From: Azospirillum endophyticum
GTDB taxonomy: Bacteria; Pseudomonadota; Alphaproteobacteria; Azospirillales; Azospirillaceae
Length of the DNA: 37,228 nt
Assembly (NCBI RefSeq): GCF_016595245.1
Contig: NZ_JAENHM010000093.1
Coordinates: 3,828-41,055, forward strand
Direction: 5' to 3'
Shown in pieces: positions 25,422 through 34,215 of the stretch. Under the pieces are notes generated by a model, which saw only the letters and a list, made by a program, of their open reading frames with translations, was not told the DNA's origin and did not search any database. A program made the position numbers and the translations under genes. Positions within the stretch are counted from its first letter, which is position 1; each line of letters starts with the position of its first letter.

Positions 25422-28400
25422 ATGATCGGGGCGACGCGGCGAGTGGATCCCAACGTGAATGCGCAGGATGACGGAGCCGCCGGCGGCGGTCTGGCCGTCA
25501 AGTCGATGAACAACGATCCGGGCGGCGCCAATCCGGGATTTCTCGCCGGTGGAGGGGAGTTGGGCGCATTGATGCGCGCCCACGACTGGGACGCGACGCC
25601 GCTCGGTCCGCCCGACGGCTGGCCGCAGAGCCTGAAGACCGCCGTGCGCATCATGCTGACCTCCCGGCAGCCGATCTGGATCGGCTGGGGACGGGAGCTG
25701 ACCTACCTCTACAACGATCCCTACAAGTCGATCATCGGCGGCAAGCATCCCTGGGCGCTCGGCCTCCCCACCTCGACCGTCTGGCGCGAGATTTGGGCCG
25801 ACATCGATCCGCTGCTGACGACGGCCTTGACGGGGGTCGAGGGAATCTATGTCGAGGACCAGCTCCTCATCATGGAGCGCAACGGCTATCCCGAGGAAAC
25901 CTACTACACCTTCTCCTACAGCCCGATTCCGGACGACGACGGCAGCCCGGGCGGGATCATCTGCGCCAACACCGACGTCACGGACCGGGTGATCGGAGAA
26001 CGGCAGCTCGCCCTGCTGCGGGAGTTGGCGACGCGCACCTCGCAAGCCCAGACATGGCAGCAGGTCTGCGACCGGAGCGTCGAAGCCCTCGCGACCGATC
26101 CGCGCGACGTGGCGTTCGCCCTGATCTACCTGCGGGAGCCGGAAAGCACGGATTTCGCTCTTGCTGCGGCCACCGGCATCGCTCCCGGACATCCTGCCGC
26201 CCCGGAAGCCCTGACGGCCGCCGCCCCGGCCTGGCCGCTCGCCGATCCGGTCACGGGTCCCGTGCATATCCCCGACCTGCGCGCGCCCGAGCTTCACGCC
26301 ATCGGTGCCGGCAGCCTGCCGGACGGCGTCTGGAACCGCCCGCCGACGCAGGCGGTCGTGCTGCCGTTGCCGGCCAGCGGCGAGACCGGGCGGTCCGGCC
26401 TGCTGATCGTCGGGCTCAACCCGTACCGGTTGTTCGACGATGGGTACCGGCGCTTCCTGGGCCTGGTCGCCGGACAGGTCGCCGCGGCGATCGCCAACGC
26501 CGAGAGCTACGAGGCGGAGCGCCGCCGGGCCGAGGCGCTGGCCGAGATCGACCGCGCCAAGACGGCCTTCTTCTCCAACGCCAGCCACGAGTTCCGTACG
26601 CCGCTGACCCTGATGCTGGGGCCGCTGGAGGAAATGCTCCAGGAGACCGTGCAGCAGGCCGGCTCTTCCGTCACGGTTCCGCGCACCGAGCTGGAGATGG
26701 TCCACCGCAACGGCCAGCGGCTGCTGCGGCTGGTCAACGCGCTTCTCGACTTCTCCAGGATCGAGGCGGGGCGGATGCGCGCCAGCTTCGCGCCCGTCGA
26801 TCTCGCCGCCTACACCGCCGATCTGGCGAGCAGCTTCCGTTCGGCCATGGAGAAGGCCGGCCTCGTCTACCGGATCGACTGTCCGCCCCTGCCCGAACCC
26901 GTCTGGATCGATCGCGACCTTTGGGAGAAGATCGTCCTCAACCTGATCTCCAACGCCTTCAAATACACGCTCCGCGGCGAAGTGGCGGTGACGCTGGAGG
27001 CCGTTCGCGGGGCCGCCGTCCTGAAGGTCCGCGACACCGGCGTCGGCATCCCCGAGGCCGAGCTGACCCGCGTGTTCGACCGTTTTCACCGGATCGAGGG
27101 GCAGGTCGGGCGCACGCATGAGGGAACGGGGATCGGGCTGGCGCTGGTCAAGGATCTGACGGCGGTCCATGGCGGCAGCGTGGATGTCCAGAGCCGCATC
27201 GGCGAGGGTTCCGTCTTCATGGTCTCCCTGCCTTTCGGCCGGACGCACATCCCGTTGGCCGAAACCGGCGGCGAGACGGCCCAGGCGCCCAGCGCCACCC
27301 GAGCCGGCATCTTCGTCTCGGAGGCGATGCGCTGGCTCCCCGACGCGGAAACGGCGACCCCCGCCGGTCTTCCGGCGGAGGAGGTCCCGGTGACCACGCC
27401 CGAGCGGGCGCAGGGGGAGACCATCGTCCTCGCCGACGACAACGCCGACATGCGCGGCTATGTCGAACGGCTGCTGGCCGGGGCCGGCTACCGGGTGGTG
27501 GCGGTCGGGGACGGGCGGGCCGCGGTGACCGCGGTGCGGGCCGTCCGGCCCGACCTCGTGCTGTCCGACGTGATGATGCCCCATCTCGACGGGTTCGGCG
27601 TGATCGACGCGCTGCGCCGCGACCCGGACACCCGGGAGCTGCCGATCATCCTGCTGTCGGCCCGCGCCGGCGAGGACTCCGCCATCGACGGTTTCCAGGC
27701 CGGGGCGGATGATTACGTCGCCAAGCCCTTCAGCGCCCGCGAACTGATCGCGCGGGTGGAAGGGACGCTGCGGTTGGCCAAGCTTCGCCGGGAAACCAGC
27801 GCCATGCTGCGCGCGGCGAACGAGGAGCTGGAGAAGCGGGTCGCCGAGCGGACGCGCGAGCTGAACCAGATCTGGCGCAATTCCCGTGATCTGCTGGCCG
27901 TGGTGGGAGCCGACGGGGTGTACCGGGCGGTCAATCCCGCCTGGACGGAGATCCTCGGCTATCGGCCGGACGAGGTGGTCGGGTGCAGCTTCCGGCATCT
28001 GGTCTGGCCGGAGGATCTGGAATGGACCCAGGGCGGGCACGAGGAGGCGGTCAAGCGCAACCTGACCAACTTCGAGAACCGCTACCGGCACCAGGACGGC
28101 ACGCCGCGCTGGATTTCCTGGCACAGCTCGGTCGAAGGCGACATGATCTATGCCTATGGCCGCCACATCACGGCTGAGAAGGAGCAGGCGGAAGCGCTGC
28201 GGCAGGCCGAGGAACAGCTCCGCCGGGCGCAGAAGATGGAGGCGGTCGGGCAACTGACCGGCGGCGTCGCCCACGACTTCAACAATCTGCTCCAGGTGAT
28301 CGGCGGCAATCTCCAGCTGCTTCTCAACGACGTCGGCACCAGCGGGCGCGCGGCGGACCGGGTGCGCAACGCGCTGAGCGGCGTGTCGCGCGGGGCCAAG

Positions 28401-29825
28401 CTCGCCTCGTCCCTGCTGGCCTTCGCCCGGCGCCAGCCGCTGGAACCGCGGGTGGTCGATCTGGGCCGGCTGATCCGCGGCCTCGACGACATGCTGCGCC
28501 GGACCCTGGGCGAGGAAATCAGGATCGAGGTGATCAGCGGCGGCGGATTGTGGAACACCGTGGTCGACCCGGCCCAGGTGGAGAACGCCCTGCTCAATCT
28601 GGCCATCAACGCCCGCGACGCGATGAAGGGCCACGGCGTGCTGACGATCGAGGCCGGCAATGCCGAATTGGACGCGGTCTATGCCGCCCGGCACAACGAC
28701 GTGCAGCCCGGCCAATACGTGATGCTCGCGGTGACCGACACCGGCAGCGGCATGCCGCCCGAGGTGCAGGAGCGGGCGTTCGACCCCTTCTTCACCACCA
28801 AGCCCGAAGGCCATGGCACCGGGCTGGGCCTCAGCATGGTCTACGGCTTCGTCAAGCAGTCCGGCGGGCACATCAAGATCTACAGCGAAATGGGGCACGG
28901 AACGACGATCCGCCTCTATCTCCCGCGCACGCAGGAGGTGGAGGATCTGCCGGTGGCGGCGGACAGCGGGCCGGTCGGCGGCGGCAGCGAGACCGTGCTG
29001 GTGGTGGAGGACGACGAGGAGGTCCGCCAAACCGTGGTGGCCATGCTGACCGACCTCGAATACCGCGTGCTGCAGGCACGCGATGCGCAAAGCGCGCTGG
29101 CGATCCTGGAGAGCGGCGTCCCGATCGACCTGCTGTTCACCGATGTGGTGATGCCCGGACCGTTGCGCAGTCCGGAACTGGCGCGCAAGGCGCAGGAGCG
29201 TTTCCCGAAGCTGGCGGTCCTGTTCACCTCCGGCTACACGCAGAACGCCATCGTGCATGGCGGCCGCCTCGATCCTGGCGTGGAGTTGCTGAGCAAGCCG
29301 TATACCCGCGAAGTCCTCGCCCGCAAGATCCGCCAGGTGCTGAACGGCCGGAAGCCGGAGCGGACGGAGCCCGCCGCGCCGTCCGTCCCCCCGGTGCCGC
29401 TGGCGGGCTCCGCTGCGGCATCGAGGGCGGCATCGGATGCCGGAGCGGGCGATGCCCCCACCGGGAGCCTGACGATTCTCCTGGTCGAGGACGATGTCCT
29501 GATCCGCATGTCGGTCGCGGAGATGCTGGCCGACCTCGGACACCAGGTGCTGGAGGCGGGGGGCGTGGGGGAGGCGCTGGACATCGCCGGGGCGGACGAG
29601 GCGTTCGACCTCCTGTTCACCGACCTCACCCTGCCCGACGGGCGCGGAGAGGAGCTGGCGGTGGAGCTGGCGCGGCGCCGACCGGGACTCCCGGTGGTGT
29701 TCGCGTCCGGCCGGACGGGACCGGACGGGTCCGACGTGTCGGCATTCGGCGGACGGGCCGTCCACCTGCAAAAGCCTTACGACCTGCCGGCGCTGGAGCG
29801 CGCGATCGGTTCGGCGCTCGGATGA
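25422..29825 (+). CDS. Hybrid sensor histidine kinase: two kinase cores, three receivers
   Basis: A 1467-residue multi-domain signalling protein without membrane segments. In order: a PAS-like sensor (~50-190, ending IICANTDVTDR) and a GAF-like domain (~195-365). Kinase core 1 has phospho-His389 in SNASHEFRTPL, then N, G1 and G2 boxes (NLISNAFKY, DTGVGIP, GTGIGLAL). Receiver 1 has Asp716 in LSDVMMP and KPF. A PAS domain with C-terminal cap follows (~820-925). Kinase core 2 has His951 in GGVAHDFNNLL, then NLAINARDAM, DTGSGMP and GTGLGLSM. Receiver 2 has Asp1241 (FTDVVMPG) and receiver 3 has Asp1401 (FTDLTLPDG). All phospho-acceptors are present. No separate output regulator is adjacent. Signal unknown; probably a cytosolic phosphorelay hub. 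Confidence 0.93.
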   Translation: MIGATRRVDPNVNAQDDGAAGGGLAVKSMNNDPGGANPGFLAGGGELGALMRAHDWDATPLGPPDGWPQSLKTAVRIMLTSRQPIWIGWGRELTYLYNDPYKSIIGGKHPWALGLPTSTVWREIWADIDPLLTTALTGVEGIYVEDQLLIMERNGYPEETYYTFSYSPIPDDDGSPGGIICANTDVTDRVIGERQLALLRELATRTSQAQTWQQVCDRSVEALATDPRDVAFALIYLREPESTDFALAAATGIAPGHPAAPEALTAAAPAWPLADPVTGPVHIPDLRAPELHAIGAGSLPDGVWNRPPTQAVVLPLPASGETGRSGLLIVGLNPYRLFDDGYRRFLGLVAGQVAAAIANAESYEAERRRAEALAEIDRAKTAFFSNASHEFRTPLTLMLGPLEEMLQETVQQAGSSVTVPRTELEMVHRNGQRLLRLVNALLDFSRIEAGRMRASFAPVDLAAYTADLASSFRSAMEKAGLVYRIDCPPLPEPVWIDRDLWEKIVLNLISNAFKYTLRGEVAVTLEAVRGAAVLKVRDTGVGIPEAELTRVFDRFHRIEGQVGRTHEGTGIGLALVKDLTAVHGGSVDVQSRIGEGSVFMVSLPFGRTHIPLAETGGETAQAPSATRAGIFVSEAMRWLPDAETATPAGLPAEEVPVTTPERAQGETIVLADDNADMRGYVERLLAGAGYRVVAVGDGRAAVTAVRAVRPDLVLSDVMMPHLDGFGVIDALRRDPDTRELPIILLSARAGEDSAIDGFQAGADDYVAKPFSARELIARVEGTLRLAKLRRETSAMLRAANEELEKRVAERTRELNQIWRNSRDLLAVVGADGVYRAVNPAWTEILGYRPDEVVGCSFRHLVWPEDLEWTQGGHEEAVKRNLTNFENRYRHQDGTPRWISWHSSVEGDMIYAYGRHITAEKEQAEALRQAEEQLRRAQKMEAVGQLTGGVAHDFNNLLQVIGGNLQLLLNDVGTSGRAADRVRNALSGVSRGAKLASSLLAFARRQPLEPRVVDLGRLIRGLDDMLRRTLGEEIRIEVISGGGLWNTVVDPAQVENALLNLAINARDAMKGHGVLTIEAGNAELDAVYAARHNDVQPGQYVMLAVTDTGSGMPPEVQERAFDPFFTTKPEGHGTGLGLSMVYGFVKQSGGHIKIYSEMGHGTTIRLYLPRTQEVEDLPVAADSGPVGGGSETVLVVEDDEEVRQTVVAMLTDLEYRVLQARDAQSALAILESGVPIDLLFTDVVMPGPLRSPELARKAQERFPKLAVLFTSGYTQNAIVHGGRLDPGVELLSKPYTREVLARKIRQVLNGRKPERTEPAAPSVPPVPLAGSAAASRAASDAGAGDAPTGSLTILLVEDDVLIRMSVAEMLADLGHQVLEAGGVGEALDIAGADEAFDLLFTDLTLPDGRGEELAVELARRRPGLPVVFASGRTGPDGSDVSAFGGRAVHLQKPYDLPALERAIGSALG

Positions 29826-29828
29826 GGC

Positions 29829-29859
29829 AAAAAACGGGGGCCGCCTTTCGGCGGCCCCC
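29829..29859 (-). terminator. Intrinsic terminator for phaC
   Basis: Read on the minus strand: a ten-base-pair stem GGGGGCCGCC / GGCGGCCCCC with a GAAA loop, then G and six T. It lies just beyond the phaC stop and in front of the convergent sensor-kinase stop, which also ends close by. It is canonical for the minus strand; the plus strand has no downstream T run. Confidence 0.9.
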
Positions 29860-29912
29860 TGAACGGTTTCCCTCCGTCCACCGGGGACGGGAGGGGCAGC
29901 GGACCGGGACGG

Positions 29913-31748
29913 CTACTCGTTCTTGACCTTGACGTAGGCGCCCGGCGCGTCTTCCAGGGCGGGCAGGGCACCGTCGCCGGGCTGGCGGGCGGGCACCTTG
30001 CCGTTGGCGTATTGGCCGACCCACCGGTTCCATTCCGGCCACCAGGAGCCGGCGGTCTGGGTCGCCTTCTCCAGCCATTCGTCCGACGTCTTGGCCAGCT
30101 TGTCGCTGGTCCAGTAGCAGTATTTGTTGGCCGCCGGCGGGTTGACGACGCCGGCGATGTGGCCGGACGCGCCGAGCACGAACTTGACCGGGCCGCTGAA
30201 CAGCTGGGCGCCGCTGTAGGTGCTCTTCCACGGCGCGATGTGGTCCTCGCGCGCCGAGAGGAACAGCGTCGGGACCTTGACCTTGCCCAGGTCGATCGGA
30301 ACGCCCTTCAGAGACACCGCCCCCGGCTGGGCCAGCATGTTCTTCTGGTACATGTTGCGCAGATAGAAGCTGTGCATCGCCGCCGGCATGCGGGTGCTGT
30401 CGCTGTTCCAGTAGAGCAGGTCGAAGGGGAAGGGATCCTTGCCCAGCAGGTAGTTGTTGACGACGAACGACCAGATCAGATCGTTGGCGCGCAGCATGTT
30501 GAAGGTGGTCGCCATCTTGGCGCCGTCGAGATAGCCCTGTTCGGCCATCTGCCCCTCGATGAAGGTCAGCTGCTCCTCGTCGATGAAGATCGACAGCTCG
30601 CCGGCCTCGGTGAAGTCCAGCATGGTGGTGAAGAAGGTGGCCGACTTGATGCGGTCGTCCTTCTTGGCCGCCATGTAGGCCAGGGTGGAGGCCAGCAGCG
30701 TGCCGCCCAGGCAATAGCCGATGGCGTTGACGTCCTTCTCGCCGGTCGCCTTCGCGATGGCGTCCAGCGCCGCCAGCGGGCCTTCGACCATGTAGTCCTC
30801 GAAGCCCTTGGCCGCCAGCGTCTCGTCCGGGTTGACCCAGGACAGGACGAAGACGGTGTGGCCCTGGTCGACCGCCCACTTGATGAAGCTGTTCTTCTCG
30901 CGCAGATCCAGGATGTAGAACTTGTTGATCCAGGGCGGCACGATCATCAGCGGGCGCTTGTTCACGTCCGGCGTGGTCGGCGTGTATTGGATCAGCTGCA
31001 TCAGGCTGGTCTGGAAGACGACCTTGCCCGGCGTGACCGCGATGTTCTTGCCGAGCTGGAACGCGTCGTAGTCGGTCATCGAGATGCGCAGCTCGCCCTT
31101 GCCGCGCTCCAGATCCTTCAGCAGATGCTCCAGCCCCTTGACCAGATTCTCGCCGCCGCTCTCGATGGTCGCGCGCAGCACCTCCGGGTTCGTCATGACG
31201 AAGTTGGAGGGCGCCATCGCGTCGACGAACTGGCGGGTGTAGAAATCGACCTTCTTGGCGGTGTGGTCGTCCAGCCCGTCGACCTGGTTCACGGTCGACT
31301 GCATCCACCGGGCGCTCAGCAGGTAGGACTGCTTGATGAAGTCGAACAGCGTGTTCTCGTCCCAGGCGGCGTCCTTGAAGCGGCGGTCGTCCTTGGCCGG
31401 GGCGATGACCGGCTGGGTTTCCTGCCCGAAGAAGCGCTGGGTGGTGCGCTGCCACAGGGTCAGGTAGTCCTGCCACAGCGACATCTGCGCCTGCATCAGC
31501 TTGGCCGGGTCGGCCATCATGCGGGTGGTCATCTCGAGGAAGGCGTGGCCGACCCCCATCGGGTCCGGGCTCTTCGGCCCACCGCCGTCGGCGGCCTGGC
31601 GCGCGAGGAATTCGGAGACCAGCCGCTGGCTCTGCTCGGCGATGCGGGTCATCGCCCGCGACATCTCGACCGGATCGGGCAGCTTGACGTCGGGCACCTG
31701 GGGGGAAGCCGGGTTGGAAGCCTGAGGGGGGGCCTTGGTCTCGGCCAT
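29913..31748 (-). CDS. phaC: Class I poly(3-hydroxyalkanoate) synthase
   Basis: Polymerises 3-hydroxyacyl-CoA into PHA at the granule surface. Its 611 residues fit the class I length. The lipase-box-like motif is GYCLGGT with catalytic Cys346. The remaining triad is visible as FLSAREDHIAPW (Asp) and GASGHIAGVVNPP (His). Family blocks such as MIVPPWINKFYILDLREKNS and TVFVLSWVNPDE are intact. ATG 31748 is preferred because AAGGA lies eight bases upstream; GTG 31754 is too close to it. The gene stands alone, without phaA, phaB or phasin genes nearby, and has its own terminator. Confidence 0.96.
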   Translation of the reverse strand: MAETKAPPQASNPASPQVPDVKLPDPVEMSRAMTRIAEQSQRLVSEFLARQAADGGGPKSPDPMGVGHAFLEMTTRMMADPAKLMQAQMSLWQDYLTLWQRTTQRFFGQETQPVIAPAKDDRRFKDAAWDENTLFDFIKQSYLLSARWMQSTVNQVDGLDDHTAKKVDFYTRQFVDAMAPSNFVMTNPEVLRATIESGGENLVKGLEHLLKDLERGKGELRISMTDYDAFQLGKNIAVTPGKVVFQTSLMQLIQYTPTTPDVNKRPLMIVPPWINKFYILDLREKNSFIKWAVDQGHTVFVLSWVNPDETLAAKGFEDYMVEGPLAALDAIAKATGEKDVNAIGYCLGGTLLASTLAYMAAKKDDRIKSATFFTTMLDFTEAGELSIFIDEEQLTFIEGQMAEQGYLDGAKMATTFNMLRANDLIWSFVVNNYLLGKDPFPFDLLYWNSDSTRMPAAMHSFYLRNMYQKNMLAQPGAVSLKGVPIDLGKVKVPTLFLSAREDHIAPWKSTYSGAQLFSGPVKFVLGASGHIAGVVNPPAANKYCYWTSDKLAKTSDEWLEKATQTAGSWWPEWNRWVGQYANGKVPARQPGDGALPALEDAPGAYVKVKNE

Positions 31749-32081
31749 GGGCACGGTCCTTCTTCTTTGGGCGGGTGTCGCGTCGTCTCGGTCACATCGT
31801 CGGTCGCCGTCCTCCGCAGGACCCGGCTTGCGCCAGATTGGGCTTTGGGCCTCGCGGACGGGCGGCTATACAGGCTTGCAGGCTATGGCCTGGATGGGCG
31901 GCCTGAATGGGCGGTCTCGGGGGGTGTTCTGCACCATGTCGCTGTGGGTGGCGTGCGGCAATCCGGCCTTCTGGTGCGGTGCGGGAGAAATCCGGGATCT
32001 CTCATACACCGCTGCTGTGAACATTTCATTTCGTGGATCGTCGCACAAGTGCGGCGTGGCGGCCAGGGACGGGGAAGGATG
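31749..32081. other. Divergent control region between phaC and lipoprotein gene
   Basis: A 333-bp gap between divergent genes. I find no supported coding frame: frames crossing it have atypical composition and are unrelated to known families. It presumably holds the phaC promoter and leader and the lipoprotein promoter, but I cannot point to convincing -35/-10 hexamers. Confidence 0.45.
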
Positions 32082-32486
32082 ATGGTGACGGACAGTCGGA
32101 GCATCGCGGCGGCGGGACGGGCGTTCGGCACGCTAATCGTCGCTATACCAATGGTTTTCGGGCTGTCGGCCTGCAGCGACCGGATGCTGGACACCGGCCC
32201 GCTGGGCTACGTCACCGGCGAAGCTTCGCCGGTCAGCGACAATACGTCGCCCATCCGCAGCATGACCGGCGAACGGGACGAGTATCCGAATCTGGGCACG
32301 GTCCCGCCGCGGCCGACCGATCTGACCACCGAGGGGGAGCGCCAGCAGGCGATGGATCGCCTGGCCGAGGATCGTGCGGCATCCCGCCGCACCCGGGAAC
32401 GGACGGAGGCGATCCCGGTGCCGGAGCCGCTGCCGACCCCGATGGCGGTGCCGCCGAAACCGGATCTGCGGCCGGGGCGGAGTTGA
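32082..32486 (+). CDS. Small predicted lipoprotein
   Basis: A 134-residue protein with a basic N-terminus, a hydrophobic stretch (FGTLIVAIPMVFGLSAC) and lipobox LSAC, giving lipidated Cys31. The mature part is hydrophilic and Pro-rich, with charged middle (TTEGERQQAMDRLAEDRAAS, RRTRERTE) and a proline-rich end (PVPEPLPTPMAVPPKPDLRP). No domain recognised. Two adjacent ATGs (32079, 32082) are possible; GGGGAAGG is upstream. A strong terminator follows. Likely an outer-membrane-anchored structural or assembly lipoprotein, function unknown. Confidence 0.8.
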   Translation: MVTDSRSIAAAGRAFGTLIVAIPMVFGLSACSDRMLDTGPLGYVTGEASPVSDNTSPIRSMTGERDEYPNLGTVPPRPTDLTTEGERQQAMDRLAEDRAASRRTRERTEAIPVPEPLPTPMAVPPKPDLRPGRS

Positions 32487-32493
32487 GGACATG

Positions 32494-32523
32494 AAAAAGC
32501 CCCCGGGCGACTGGGGGCTTTTT
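32494..32523 (+). terminator. Intrinsic terminator after lipoprotein gene
   Basis: AAAAAGCCCCC (32494-32504) pairs with GGGGGCTTTTT (32513-32523) around an eight-base loop, ending in a T run. It starts eight bases after the lipoprotein stop. The flanking A and T runs make it usable in both directions. Confidence 0.92.
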
Positions 32524-32556
32524 CTTTGCGGTGTGCAGAGGCGTCGGCTTCGTGTG

Positions 32557-32722
32557 CCCCCACCTTAATCCTCCCCCGCTCTCAGCGGACCTATGGTCCG
32601 CCTGCCGCGTCAGCACAAAGCGAAGCTTTGTGCGAGAGCTGGGCGGGGGAGGAGACTGGTACTGATATGGGAGAGTGGCGGCAGTCCCTCCCCCGCCCAG
32701 CGGGGGAGGTTAGGAGGGGGCT
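32557..32722. repeat. Intergenic inverted repeats (CCTCCCCCGC family)
   Basis: CTGGGCGGGGGAGG (32639-32652) is exactly mirrored by CCTCCCCCGCCCAG (32687-32700). An outer, less perfect pair (CCTTAATCCTCCCCCGCT near 32563-32580 and AGCGGGGGAGGTTAGGAGGG near 32699-32718) encloses it. It occupies the gap before the type I secretion adaptor stop and looks like another genome-dispersed palindromic element. Confidence 0.8.
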
Positions 32723-32737
32723 AACGCTCCCCACCCG

Positions 32738-34153
32738 TCACTCCTGGATGAACGCCTTCACGTAGGACTGGCGCAGCGGCTGGATCAGGTAGTCCAGCGG
32801 GGTGCGGGCGGAGAGCACGATGCGGGCTTCCACCGGCATGCCGGCCTTGATCTTCATGTGGCGGACTTCGTGGGAATCGGCGTCCTTCAGGCGGATGCGG
32901 GCCAGATAGTATTCCTGGCGGGTGGCGTTGTCGGTCAGGCGGTCGGCCGAGACGTAGGACACGGTGCCGTCGATGGTGCCGACGACGCGGCTGTCATAGG
33001 CGGTCAGCTGGACCTTCACCGGCAGGTCGACGGCCATCGACTTGATGTCCTTGGGCTGGATGCGGACCTCGGCCAGCAGGGCCTTGTCGTCGGGAACGAC
33101 GTCCAGCACCGGCTCGTTGGCGGTGATGCTGCCGCCGACGGCGGGGTGGCCGTACATCACGACGTTGCCGGCGTCCGGCGCCTTGATCGTGCGGTTGTCC
33201 AGGCGGTTCTTGGCGTCGCGGATCTGCTCGGCCAGCTTCTGGCCGTCGCCGCGGGCCTTGTCCAGCTCGACCAGCACCTTCTCGCGGAAGTCGCTGCGTC
33301 GGCGGACCAGGTCGCCCTGGGCGTCGACCGCCTGCTGGCGCGACTGCGACATGCGGGCTTCCAGCTCATGGTCCTGGGCGTGGAGCTGGGCGTTCTCCTT
33401 CTGCGCCGCCACCAGCTTGGTGCGGGTGGAGTTGCCGCGGTCCAGCAGGCCCTGGGTGATCTGGATGTCCTCGTCCGACAGCTTGATCTCGCGGGCCAGG
33501 AAGGAGCGCTGCTTTTCCAGGCTCTGCACCTCGTCGCCCAGCGTGGCGATGCGGTCCTTGGTCAGCTTGGCTTCCGTGTCCAGCTGGCTGCGGCGGACCT
33601 GGAACAGCTTCTCCTGGTTCAGCATGGCGTTCTCGACAGCCGGCTCCTTGGCGCGGCGGGCGGCCAGTTCGGCCGGCCATTCGATGGCCGGCTTCTCGAA
33701 CATCTCGGCCGACAGGCGGGCTTCGGAGGCCAGGGTGTCGAACAGGGCGGCGTTCAGCATCTCCAGCCGGGTCTGCGCCTCCGTGCTGTCCAGCCGCATC
33801 AGGACCTGACCCGCCTCGACCCGGTCGCCCTCGTTGACCAGGATGGCGCTGATGACGCCGCCTTCGGTGTTCTTCACCACCTTGCGGCCGGTTTCCGGCG
33901 CCAGCGAGCCCGCCGCGCTGATCGCGCTGTGCAGGGGAGCCACCGCCGCCCAGCCGGTCATGCCGCCGAAGCCGACCGCCAGGACCAGGAAGCCGCCGAG
34001 CAGCAGGCCGCGCGCATTGGTCTCGGGCATCGCCGCCCGCAGCGCATGGATCGAGGTGATGGTCGCCGTCTTGCGCGACGGCTTGCCGGCGGGGGTTTCG
34101 GGGCCGTTATCGGAGGACAGCGGGGTGGGGAAGGTCGTGGTCATCGTGGTCAT
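32738..34153 (-). CDS. Type I secretion periplasmic adaptor (HlyD/PrtE family)
   Basis: A 471-residue membrane fusion protein linking an ABC exporter to an outer-membrane channel. A ~50-residue cytoplasmic N-terminus precedes one membrane helix (GLLLGGFLVLAVGFGGMTGW). The lipoyl motif is VVKNTEGGVISAILVNEGDR with VEAGQVLMRLDS. A long coiled coil follows (~150-330). The second lipoyl half (IKAPDAGNVVMYGHPAVGGS) and a beta-barrel finish the fold, and the C-terminal LDYLIQPLRQSYVKAFIQE is typical of the family. AAGGAAG precedes the ATG. It is downstream of the exporter ATPase on the same strand. Confidence 0.93.
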   Translation of the reverse strand: MTTMTTTFPTPLSSDNGPETPAGKPSRKTATITSIHALRAAMPETNARGLLLGGFLVLAVGFGGMTGWAAVAPLHSAISAAGSLAPETGRKVVKNTEGGVISAILVNEGDRVEAGQVLMRLDSTEAQTRLEMLNAALFDTLASEARLSAEMFEKPAIEWPAELAARRAKEPAVENAMLNQEKLFQVRRSQLDTEAKLTKDRIATLGDEVQSLEKQRSFLAREIKLSDEDIQITQGLLDRGNSTRTKLVAAQKENAQLHAQDHELEARMSQSRQQAVDAQGDLVRRRSDFREKVLVELDKARGDGQKLAEQIRDAKNRLDNRTIKAPDAGNVVMYGHPAVGGSITANEPVLDVVPDDKALLAEVRIQPKDIKSMAVDLPVKVQLTAYDSRVVGTIDGTVSYVSADRLTDNATRQEYYLARIRLKDADSHEVRHMKIKAGMPVEARIVLSARTPLDYLIQPLRQSYVKAFIQE

Positions 34154-34215
34154 GGGACTTCCTTGGCTCTGTCGGGTCGTGCCGGGTGCTCAGGTCTTGG
34201 GGGCGGTGCCGGCGG

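Noticed and set aside
25194..29771. Very long minus-strand open frame opposite the sensor kinase
   Set aside because: It is antisense to a protein with clear kinase and receiver motifs. Its translation is an Arg/His/Gln/Gly-rich mirror product with no domain, as expected in GC-rich DNA.
30012..32081. Plus-strand open frame running opposite phaC into the lipoprotein gene
   Set aside because: The part opposite phaC is a shadow. Only the last ~135 codons, with a lipobox, are gene-like.
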